This document shows positions 43,223-49,791 of a stretch of 49,791 nucleotides of DNA, in pieces; within the stretch, counting starts at the first letter, position 1; each line of letters begins with the position of its first letter. The translations under genes and the position numbers were made by a program. The notes beneath the pieces were generated by a model. It made no database searches. It saw only the letters and a program-made list of their open reading frames with translations, and was not told the DNA's origin. Source of the stretch: UBA993 sp964389365 (GTDB lineage Bacteria; Bacillota; Dethiobacteria; DTU022); NCBI GenBank assembly GCA_964389365.1, contig CAYMDO010000015.1, positions 1 through 49,791 of the forward strand. Reading direction: 5' to 3'.

Positions 43223-44773
43223 ATGGGTTTGCTGAAGCTAAATGAAAAAAATAAAGGCATGTTACAGATGACCGGCGATTCGCTGCTGATTGAAGATATT
43301 GTAAGCGTAAGCCGCAGGGGAATGCCGGTGGTTCTGGATGAAGAAGCTTTACAGCGTGTGGGCCGCTCCAGGGCCATGCTGGAGAAACTGGTTGACAGTG
43401 ATGCTGTAGTCTATGGTATTACTACCGGATTTGGGTGCTTCAGCGATGTCCATATTTCACGTAAAGATGCCATTCAACTGCAAAAGAATTTAATATCCAG
43501 TCATGCTACTGCAGTGGGCGATCTGCTGCCGGAAGAAACGGTGCGCGCAGCCATATTGTTACGCATCAATGCCCTGGCCAGGGGTTGTTCCGGGGTGCGG
43601 CCGGCACTGCTTGAACGTTTGATTGAACTGCTTAACTCCGGGGTTATTCCGGTAATCCCCGAACAGGGCTCACTTGGCGCCAGCGGCGATCTTGCCCCCC
43701 TGTCGCATCTGGCCCTGGTTGTAATCGGCGAGGGAGAAGCATTTTATAAAGGAAAGCGGATCTCAGGGGCCGCTGCCCTGGCGGCAGCCGGTCTCGAACC
43801 GGTCACCCTGCTTGAAAAAGAAGGCCTGGCGTTGATCAACGGTACCCAGGTGATGACGGCGATCGGTACTCTTGCCTACTATGATGCGGTAAACCTGCTT
43901 AAAGCATCGATGATAACAGCAGCCCTGACTATGGAAGCCCAGCTGGCAGTGCCTGATGCTTTTGATCCCCTGATCTGGCAGGTGCGGGCTTACCAGGGTC
44001 ACGGGTATGCCGCTGGGATGATCCGCTGCCTGATAGAGGACAGCAAGCTGATCGGCAGTGACAGCCGAAAAGTGCAGGATGCCTACAGCTTGCGCTGTGT
44101 GCCCCAGGTGCACGGCGCCACTGCCAATGCCCTTGATTATGTCCGCTCCATACTGGAAATAGAAATTAACTCGGTAAATGATAATCCGCTGCTCTTTCCG
44201 GAAGAAGATAAGGTTCTTTCCGGGGGCAATTTCCATGGGCAGCCGGTGGCCCAGGCGATGGATTTTCTGGCGATAGCTGTGGCGGAGCTGGCCAGTATTG
44301 CCGAGCGGCGTATTGAACGGTTGGTCAACCCGACATTAAGCGGCCTGCCTCCATTCCTGGTAAAAGAAGGCGGCTTAAATTCCGGATTGATGATTGCCCA
44401 GTATACTGCTGCCTCGCTGGTCAGCGAAAACAAGGTCCTTTGTCATCCGGCCAGCGTTGACTCGATACCATCTTCGGCCAATCAGGAAGACCATGTCAGC
44501 ATGGGGACGACTGCTGCACGCAAAGCGCGCAGAGTTGTTGATAATGTAGCAGCAGTTCTCGGGATTGAATTGCTGACAGCAGCGCAGGCTGTAGATTTTC
44601 GTGGTGCGGAAAACTTAGGACGCGGTACGATGGCGGCGCACCGGCTGCTTCGGGAGGAAGTGGATTATATTGAAAAAGATGTAATTTTATACCCTCTTGT
44701 TAATATAGCGGTCGATCTGGTTAAAAGCGGCCGCCTGGTTGAAGAAGTTGATAGCAAGGTTAAGTTTTGCTAA
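43223..44773 (+). CDS. hutH: Histidine ammonia-lyase
   Basis: First step of histidine degradation: releases ammonia from L-histidine to give urocanate. The MIO cofactor forms from Ala153-Ser154-Gly155 (GSLGASGDLAPL). Other active-site segments are YGITTGFG (Tyr), SSHATAVG (His), VQDAYSLRCVPQVHGA, VNDNPLLF and SANQEDHVSMG (Glu). 516 residues, normal. ATG 43223 has GAAAGGGG eight bases upstream. Preceded by a HutP-controlled attenuator. The sequence looks like ordinary HAL; a related lyase acting on trimethylated histidine (ergothionase type) cannot be excluded by eye but the residues favour HAL. Confidence 0.95.
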   Translation: MGLLKLNEKNKGMLQMTGDSLLIEDIVSVSRRGMPVVLDEEALQRVGRSRAMLEKLVDSDAVVYGITTGFGCFSDVHISRKDAIQLQKNLISSHATAVGDLLPEETVRAAILLRINALARGCSGVRPALLERLIELLNSGVIPVIPEQGSLGASGDLAPLSHLALVVIGEGEAFYKGKRISGAAALAAAGLEPVTLLEKEGLALINGTQVMTAIGTLAYYDAVNLLKASMITAALTMEAQLAVPDAFDPLIWQVRAYQGHGYAAGMIRCLIEDSKLIGSDSRKVQDAYSLRCVPQVHGATANALDYVRSILEIEINSVNDNPLLFPEEDKVLSGGNFHGQPVAQAMDFLAIAVAELASIAERRIERLVNPTLSGLPPFLVKEGGLNSGLMIAQYTAASLVSENKVLCHPASVDSIPSSANQEDHVSMGTTAARKARRVVDNVAAVLGIELLTAAQAVDFRGAENLGRGTMAAHRLLREEVDYIEKDVILYPLVNIAVDLVKSGRLVEEVDSKVKFC

Positions 44774-44854
44774 TATTCGGAATTTCTTTTAATTTATTTT
44801 CTGAATGGTATAGTTATTGTAGAGTTATTATATATGCAAGGCGGTATAAAAGTG

Positions 44855-45292
44855 ATGAAGTCGATCGGAAAAACAGCAATCCTTTATGCTTTAGCTGAAC
44901 CTGGCAGTGAGGCAGAAATCAGGGCCGAAGCAATTCAAAAAGGGTATAAGCTGATCAAGGGCAAAGTTGGTTCAATGAATACCGAAAAGATTTTTGCAGC
45001 GGTAGAGACGGCTGCCCTGCGGGAGGGTATGGTACGTAAAGACTTTTATCGCGATACCCATGCTCTCTATCATGCCACTCTCGATGCTTTTGTCGGTATT
45101 TGCCGGGGCCAGCTGGGCCTGGGCAATATGCTGCGGACTGTCGGGTTAATTTTTACCGTTGTCCGCGGCCCGCGCACCACAGAGCAGGTTGAGGACGGAG
45201 AATGGTTGGCCGTGGTGCTCTATGGAATGATAGGCGCACCTATAAAGGGCTATGAACACGAAACTATCGGTTTAGGTTTAAACCACCTATAA
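44855..45292 (+). CDS. hutP: HutP, hut operon antiterminator
   Basis: RNA-binding protein that, with L-histidine and Mg2+, binds NAG triplets in hut leader RNA and blocks termination. The family segments KGKVGSMNTEKIFAAVETAA, DTHALYHATLDAF, LRTVGLIFTVVRGP and YGMIGAPIKGYEHETIGLG are unmistakable. Metal-ligand histidines are His69, His73 and His135, matching His73, His77 and His138 of the B. subtilis protein. ATG 44855 or GTG 44852 has GGCGG at proper spacing; ATG 44834 is less likely. It lies downstream of hutH, unlike B. subtilis where it is first, so it is itself controlled by the attenuator it acts on. Confidence 0.95.
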   Translation: MKSIGKTAILYALAEPGSEAEIRAEAIQKGYKLIKGKVGSMNTEKIFAAVETAALREGMVRKDFYRDTHALYHATLDAFVGICRGQLGLGNMLRTVGLIFTVVRGPRTTEQVEDGEWLAVVLYGMIGAPIKGYEHETIGLGLNHL

Positions 45293-45339
45293 CAAAAATT
45301 AAGCCTGGCAGTTATTATTCTTTTTTGGGGGTGTTTTAG

Positions 45340-46773
45340 ATAAAAGGATACCGTTCCAACTACAGTCAGCAGCGATCACCCAGGTTAAGCTGGTTTAGCG
45401 AAAACCAGCTAGAGGAGCTCCACAGCGCTACAATTGACGTGCTGGAAAGAGTTGGAGTCAGGGTTGATCATGACGAATCGCTGAAACTGTTGAAAGATGC
45501 CGGCTGCCTGGTGAAAGATCGTGTGGCGAGAATCCCGGGTTGGTTAATCGAAGAAGCGATTAGGACAGCCCCTTCCAAGATCAATGTTTATAACCGTGAA
45601 GGGCTTCCGGCGATGAGCCTGGAGAGCAATTGCACTTATTTTGGAACCGGCTCGGACCTGCCTTTTCACCTTGATCTTGAAACTGGAAAGCGCAGGGGGA
45701 CAGTTAGGCAGGATATTGTAAACGCTGCAACTATTATGGAGAACCTGCCCAACTTTGATTTTGTGATGAGTTACGGGATTCCCGGTGATGTAATGGCTGT
45801 AAAGGGTTGTCTTTACCAATTTGCCACGATGACCCTGAACACGGCCAAGCCGATAATTTTTACCGCTTTAAGCGAAGAGGAAACCAGGACAATCATTGAA
45901 ATGGCTGCTGCTGCGGCCGGTTCTGTTGAAGAGCTGCGGGCCAGGCCATACATTATTATTTACGATGAACCGATTTCGCCCCTGGTTCACACTGCTGAAG
46001 GGATGGCCAAGATGTTTGCCTGTATCGAGTACGGCGTACCGGTTATTTATACGCCGGGTGTTGTGGCCGGCGGAACATGTCCGGTGAGCAAAGCTGGAAC
46101 CATAGTGCAGATGAATGCCGAAAGTTTATCGGGCCTGCTTATCGCCCAGCTCAAGAAGAAGGGCGCTTCAATTATAATCGGGGGAGGGGCAACCCCGATG
46201 GACATGCAGTCAACGGCAACCCTGTATGGCTCGCCCGATGCAGCAATGAACTACTGCGCCATGAGCGAGCTGGCACGTTTTTACGGTCTGCCTAATTTTA
46301 CCGAAGCCGGCTGCTGTAATGCACCTCTGCCCGATGCCCAGGCCGGGATGGAAGCGGCTGTGGGCATATTGTTGAACCAGCTCTGCGGCGCTAACCTGGT
46401 GCACGATGTTGGCTACCTTGACGGAGGTAAAACAGGTTCGCTTCCTTTCCTGGTTATGTGTGATGATTTTATCAGCGCTGCCCGCTACATCGGAGCCGGC
46501 ACTGAAATCAGCACAGCTGCGATGGGGGTTGAGGCTATTGAAAGAGTTGGGCCGGCCGGTCATTTTTTAAGCGAAGAGCATACTATGAAGCATTTTCGCA
46601 GTGAAATATGGATGCCAACTGTTTTTAACCGGATGATGTATGAAACCTGGCAGCAGTTGGGCGGTAAAGATTGTTTTGAGTTGGCAAAGGAGAAGGCTAA
46701 ATCTATTTTGGATGGTGATCCGGCCAATAAGCCGGGTCAAAAAGTAATAGACCGGATTAACAGCCTGCTTTAA
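45340..46773 (+). CDS. MttB-family (non-pyrrolysine) methyltransferase
   Basis: Homologue of trimethylamine methyltransferase MttB (COG5598) that would move a methyl group from a quaternary amine to a corrinoid protein. The frame has no in-frame TAG beyond the start, so it is the non-pyrrolysine type (as in glycine betaine MtgB). The family N-terminus, LSWFSENQLEELHSATIDVL then ERVGVRV, begins well upstream of the first GTG (45439), so the gene must start near 45340. There the codon is ATA, with GGGGG eight bases upstream, and the preceding in-frame codon is TAG. About 477 residues. FTEAGCCNAPLPDAQAG marks the catalytic region. No corrinoid-protein gene is adjacent. Confidence 0.85.
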   Translation: MKGYRSNYSQQRSPRLSWFSENQLEELHSATIDVLERVGVRVDHDESLKLLKDAGCLVKDRVARIPGWLIEEAIRTAPSKINVYNREGLPAMSLESNCTYFGTGSDLPFHLDLETGKRRGTVRQDIVNAATIMENLPNFDFVMSYGIPGDVMAVKGCLYQFATMTLNTAKPIIFTALSEEETRTIIEMAAAAAGSVEELRARPYIIIYDEPISPLVHTAEGMAKMFACIEYGVPVIYTPGVVAGGTCPVSKAGTIVQMNAESLSGLLIAQLKKKGASIIIGGGATPMDMQSTATLYGSPDAAMNYCAMSELARFYGLPNFTEAGCCNAPLPDAQAGMEAAVGILLNQLCGANLVHDVGYLDGGKTGSLPFLVMCDDFISAARYIGAGTEISTAAMGVEAIERVGPAGHFLSEEHTMKHFRSEIWMPTVFNRMMYETWQQLGGKDCFELAKEKAKSILDGDPANKPGQKVIDRINSLL

Positions 46774-46811
46774 AATAGCCAAAGCGTTACATTAACCCAG
46801 GGGAGCGGATC

Positions 46812-46940
46812 ATAAAAGCACGCAACCTTGAGCAGCCGGACCTTGTTCCCCTGCCGGTTGCGCGGGAGAGGCAGGGCGGCATGATCAGGGAAGACAAGGA
46901 TAACGGGATAATTTTATTGGCACTTCGGTATAATTTTTAA
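46812..46940 (+). CDS. Possible 42-residue peptide with ATA start
   Basis: Between the MttB-like gene and the solute-binding gene, AGGGGAG (about 46799-46805) is followed by ATA AAA at the right spacing, and the frame runs open to a TAA at 46938-46940. The product would begin IKARNLEQPDLVPLPVARER and end ILLALRYNF. I recognise no family. An internal ATG (46881 region) is another start. It may be a spurious frame; it is listed because it repeats the ATA-after-ribosome-site pattern of the gene before it. Confidence 0.25.
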   Translation: MKARNLEQPDLVPLPVARERQGGMIREDKDNGIILLALRYNF

Positions 46941-47035
46941 GGCTTCATTAAAGAAATATTTGAAGGGGGATGGTAATAAAGACGAAACTCTGTTTATATA
47001 ATGGCTGTAATATCAATTTATCGAGGAGGATAACA

Positions 47036-48607
47036 ATGTATAAGAAAGCATTTATTCTGCTGGTTTTAATTCTGGCAGTCAGCATGTTCCTTGTTTCCTG
47101 CGCATCTGAAACTCCCGGGGAAACTGATACTCCAGGCGAGGCCCTTTCAGAGAAGCACGGTGGCGTACTGCGCAGTGCTTACTATGCGCCGACCAATATG
47201 GATCCGGCATTTTTCAGCACGGTATCCGACGATTGGATTGGTAAACAATGGGGTGATTTCCTGGTTTATATCGACGAACAGAATGCTCCTGACCCCAGCC
47301 GCAGCATTGCTGAAAGTTGGGAAGGCAGTGAAGATGCCAAGTCCTGGACCTTCAACCTGCGCCAGGGTGTCCTTTTCCACGACGGTAAAGAGCTGACCTC
47401 GCGCGATGTAAAGTTTACTTTTGACCGCCTGCGTGATCCTGATATCGGGGCGGCTACTGTGGGCTTATATTCCAACATTGTTGAAATTAGCACTCCTGAC
47501 GACTACACTGTTATCTTTGAACTTGCCGAGTCGAACCCAGATTTCCTTTATGATATGTTTGATTACCATTCGATCATAGTGGATGCTGATAATGAAGACT
47601 TTGCCACCAATTGGAACGGCACTGGTCCCTTCATGATTACCAGCTATTCGCCTGAGGACAGGATTGTTTTTGAGCGCAACCTGAACTACTGGATGAGCGA
47701 TGCAGCCGGTAACCCGCTGCCATACCTTGACGGTATCGAGATAATCTTCCTCAGCGATTCATCAGCGCAGGTTGAAGCGTTGCGCGGCGGTCAGATTGAT
47801 TACCTGATCTACCTGCCGACTGAGTTTATTCCCCTGTTAGCGGCAGATCCCAACCTGGTGGTGCTGCAGGCGCCTTCCAATACGGCGTATGTGCTGCGCA
47901 TGCGTTCTGACGAAGGTCCGGCTGCTGATGTCCGCGTTCGCCAGGCATTAAAGCTGGGCACCGATCGTGCAGCAATTCTTGACGGTGCAGTTGACGGCTT
48001 GGGTACCACCGGTCGTGATACCCCGATCGGTCCGGCCTATGGCGATTTTCACCTGGCTGTGCCCGAACTGGTCCGTGATGTTGAAGCAGCCAGGGCGCTG
48101 TTGGACGATGCCGGTTACGGCGCCGGGCTGGACATTGTGATCACTACCCAGGAATCCTCACCGGTACCGGCAATCGCTACCATCTGGAAAGAGCAGATGG
48201 CGGAGATCGGTGTAAATGTTGAGATTCAGCTTGTACCTTCAGATGTTTATTATGGTGCTGAAGATATGTGGCTTGAAGTGCCTTTTGGCATTACTGACTG
48301 GGGTGCACGGCCTAACCCGCAGCCTTATCTTGACCTGGCTTATGTTACCGGGGCCCAGTGGAATGAAAGCCACTGGTCTGACGCTGAGCTTGATGAACTG
48401 GCTGCTCTTGCTGCCAAGGAGATGGACCGCGAAGAGCGGATTCGCCTCTACCACCGGATCCAGGAGATCTTCATGGAGCGCGGCCCGATCATTATTCCCT
48501 TCTTTATCAACAACCTCTGGGGAGCCAGCGCAAACCTGCAGGGTTTAGAACCGACCAGTATCCTCGGTACTGCAATGGACCTGCGTCCTGTTTATTTTAA
48601 GCGGTAG
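47036..48607 (+). CDS. Family-5 ABC transporter solute-binding lipoprotein
   Basis: Extracytoplasmic receptor of the oligopeptide/nickel/opine class. Lipoprotein signal peptide with lipobox LVSC (Cys about residue 22), then GGVLRSAYYAPTNMDPAFFS, SRDVKFTFDRL, WNGTGPFMITSYSPEDRIVF and RVRQALKLGTDRAAI, all standard family-5 segments. About 523 residues. ATG 47036 has AGGAGG seven bases upstream; the open frame from 46970 is not the start. Ligand unknown; proximity to the MttB-like gene suggests a quaternary amine or a modified amino acid. Ends with TAG. Confidence 0.9.
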   Translation: MYKKAFILLVLILAVSMFLVSCASETPGETDTPGEALSEKHGGVLRSAYYAPTNMDPAFFSTVSDDWIGKQWGDFLVYIDEQNAPDPSRSIAESWEGSEDAKSWTFNLRQGVLFHDGKELTSRDVKFTFDRLRDPDIGAATVGLYSNIVEISTPDDYTVIFELAESNPDFLYDMFDYHSIIVDADNEDFATNWNGTGPFMITSYSPEDRIVFERNLNYWMSDAAGNPLPYLDGIEIIFLSDSSAQVEALRGGQIDYLIYLPTEFIPLLAADPNLVVLQAPSNTAYVLRMRSDEGPAADVRVRQALKLGTDRAAILDGAVDGLGTTGRDTPIGPAYGDFHLAVPELVRDVEAARALLDDAGYGAGLDIVITTQESSPVPAIATIWKEQMAEIGVNVEIQLVPSDVYYGAEDMWLEVPFGITDWGARPNPQPYLDLAYVTGAQWNESHWSDAELDELAALAAKEMDREERIRLYHRIQEIFMERGPIIIPFFINNLWGASANLQGLEPTSILGTAMDLRPVYFKR

Positions 48608-48629
48608 GCAAAGAGCATCTGTAACGTTT

Positions 48630-48664
48630 AACCCGGCGGGTTCGTGATGCCCGCCGGGTTATTT
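48630..48664 (+). terminator. Strong GC hairpin between binding protein and permease genes
   Basis: AACCCGGCGGG (48630-48640) pairs perfectly with CCCGCCGGGTT (48650-48660) around a 9-base loop, followed by ATTTCT. Placed 23 bases after the binding-protein stop, it could terminate part of transcription or protect the 3' end, giving the usual excess of binding protein over permease. Confidence 0.7.
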
Positions 48665-48697
48665 CTGACAGATTAGGTGCCGGAGGGGAGGTAACCG

Positions 48698-49582
48698 ATG
48701 TCTGAAGCAAACCTGGTAGCAAATAAGCCAAAAAAGAGGTCAAGATTTATTGCCGCGGTCAGGCGCCTGCGCCGTTATCCCACAACTTTGATCGGGTTTG
48801 CAATTGTCTTCATCTTTTTTGTCATTGCAATTTTTGGTCCACTGTTGGCACCATATGCTTACACAGCCCAAAATCTGCCGGATAAGCTGCAGCCTCCATC
48901 AGAAGAACATATTTTTGGCACAGATCAGTTTGGCAGGGATGTTTACAGCCGGATCCTGGTCGGCAGCCGCGATGTTTTATCTGTTGCCGGTTCCGGCACT
49001 GCTCTGGCAGTATTTTTCGGTTTGCTGCTGGGGCTTTTTTCCGGATACCGGGGTGGGCTGCTTGACGAGCTGATCATGAGGGCGATGGATGTGATCCTGT
49101 CTATTCCCCCGCTGCTGTTGGCAATGGTTATACTCTTTTCGCTCGGCCCGTCCAGGGTTAATGTCATTATCGTCGTCGGTTTTCTCTATATCCCCATGGT
49201 GGCGCGGGTAGTGCGCAGCGTGGTTCTTGATCTAAAAACCAGGCAGTTTATCGAGGCGGCGCGTTTGAGGGGCGAAAACAGTTATTATATATTATACAAG
49301 GAAATACTGCCCAATGTATTGCCCCATCTGGCGGTAGAAGCGTCGATGCGTTTTTCATATTCAATATTTCTTGTTGCCTCGCTAGGGTTCTTAGGCCTTG
49401 GTGTTCAGCCGCCTTCACCGGACTGGGGCCTGATGGTTGGCGAAGCACGGATCTGGTTTCACCAGGCGAGATGGGTCTTATTTTTTCCGGCCGGAGCCAT
49501 CGCCGTGCTGGTAGTCGGTGTTGGCTTTATGAGCGACGGTTTACGGAGGATGCTCTTGCCGGGAGGTGTCAGCGATGTCTAA
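48698..49582 (+). CDS. ABC transporter permease, DppC/OppC type
   Basis: Membrane subunit of the family-5 solute transporter. After a basic N-terminus and the first helix (TLIGFAIVFIFFVIAIFGPL), the DppC hallmark HIFGTDQFGRDVYSRIL appears, then five more helices and the ATPase-contact EAA motif (EAARLRGENSYYILYKEILP). The 294-residue size is normal. The usual paired permease DppB does not lie between this gene and the binding protein. GGAGGGGAGG precedes ATG 48698. Overlaps the ATPase gene by 8 bases. Confidence 0.92.
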   Translation: MSEANLVANKPKKRSRFIAAVRRLRRYPTTLIGFAIVFIFFVIAIFGPLLAPYAYTAQNLPDKLQPPSEEHIFGTDQFGRDVYSRILVGSRDVLSVAGSGTALAVFFGLLLGLFSGYRGGLLDELIMRAMDVILSIPPLLLAMVILFSLGPSRVNVIIVVGFLYIPMVARVVRSVVLDLKTRQFIEAARLRGENSYYILYKEILPNVLPHLAVEASMRFSYSIFLVASLGFLGLGVQPPSPDWGLMVGEARIWFHQARWVLFFPAGAIAVLVVGVGFMSDGLRRMLLPGGVSDV

Positions 49583-49791
49583 TAAAGTTTTGGACGCCCG
49601 CAACTTAACTGTTTCTTACCATACAGAACAAGGGATTCTTGATACGGTGCGCGATGTTTCCCTGCAGATCTGTTCAGGCGAAATTTACGGCCTGGTAGGT
49701 GAGTCCGGTTCCGGCAAAACTACTCTGGCCCGGGCAATTGTTCGCTACCTGCCGGAAAATGGTTTTCTGAAAAAGGGGGAAATCTATCTTG
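49575..49791 (+). CDS. ABC transporter ATPase, DppD/OppD type (partial, cut by window end)
   Basis: The first 72 residues are visible. DARNLTVSYHTEQGILDTVR and VSLQICSGEIYGLVGESGSG lead into the Walker A GESGSGKTTLARAI, typical of DppD/OppD. ATG 49575 has GGGAGG upstream and overlaps the permease stop. The signature and Walker B lie beyond the window. Confidence 0.92.
   Translation, partial: MSNKVLDARNLTVSYHTEQGILDTVRDVSLQICSGEIYGLVGESGSGKTTLARAIVRYLPENGFLKKGEIYL

Noticed and set aside
46921..46940. Sigma-54 promoter (TTGGCAC) upstream of the binding-protein gene
   Set aside because: The -24 element looks right, but the -12 position reads TATAA instead of TTGC; a TATAAT-type -10 is equally likely, so no call is made.
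1..49791. CRISPR arrays, insertion-sequence transposases, integrases, rRNA
   Set aside because: I looked for regularly spaced repeats and recognisable transposase or integrase motifs and saw none; the only tRNA found is pylT.

Overview
The window looks like a chromosomal segment of an anaerobic, low-to-mid GC member of the Bacillota (Clostridia/Peptococcaceae-like). The evidence is a bacterial-type split pyrrolysine cassette (pylSc and pylSn as separate genes), a HutP RNA-binding antiterminator with its leader site, a cobalamin riboswitch, oxygen-sensitive enzymes (glycyl radical enzyme, radical SAM proteins, lysine 5,6-aminomutase) and Gram-positive style lipoproteins. I cannot name the species.

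Layout. 1-5.2 kb: C-terminal scrap of a probable corrinoid protein, then tRNA-Pyl (pylT), pylSc, pylB, pylC, pylD and pylSn, with a family of GC-rich inverted repeats filling the larger gaps. 5.4-12.4 kb: a DUF697-type membrane protein (-), a stand-alone homocysteine S-methyltransferase, a molybdopterin oxidoreductase, a fatty acyl-AMP ligase-like enzyme (-) and a membrane-anchored cyclophilin (-). 12.6-17.6 kb: a compact four-gene operon of a glycyl radical enzyme (GRE) of unassigned substrate, its activase, a flavin split-barrel protein and a small protein that reads like a caspase-fold (clan CD) protein. 17.7-26.1 kb: YchF GTPase (-), hutU-hutI-CPBP protease, a DUF134 regulator, a decayed gene, a PlsY-like acyltransferase (-) and RarD. 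26.1-35.7 kb: a riboswitch-controlled cobalamin uptake and salvage operon (btuF, btuC, btuD, cobU, cobS, cobQ, cobT, cobC and a Dph6-type ATP pyrophosphatase). 35.7-40.7 kb: a PucR-family regulator divergent from kamB-kamD-kamE (lysine 5,6-aminomutase and reactivase). 40.9-43.0 kb: an EamA permease and a divergent QueG-like iron-sulfur protein. 43.1-49.8 kb: hutH-hutP, a non-pyrrolysine MttB-family methyltransferase and a family-5 solute ABC transporter cut by the window end.

The unifying theme is corrinoid-dependent metabolism of amines and amino acids. Pyrrolysine is needed for methylamine methyltransferases (presumably upstream of the window). The cobalamin operon supplies cofactor to the methyltransferase corrinoid proteins and to adenosylcobalamin-dependent lysine 5,6-aminomutase. 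Histidine is degraded by HutH, HutU and HutI, encoded in two separate loci. The MttB homologue beside hutHP and an oligopeptide/opine-type transporter suggests uptake and demethylation of a quaternary amine, possibly histidine-derived.

Points most worth a second look: the caspase-like protein in the GRE operon; an MttB-family gene whose only reasonable start is ATA preceded in frame by TAG; a textbook HutP NAG-N4-NAG-N4-NAG site overlapping a terminator; CobQ with serine in place of the conserved nucleophile-elbow cysteine; and the inverted-repeat family confined to the pyl cluster. All function calls come from reading the sequence by eye; no searches were run.
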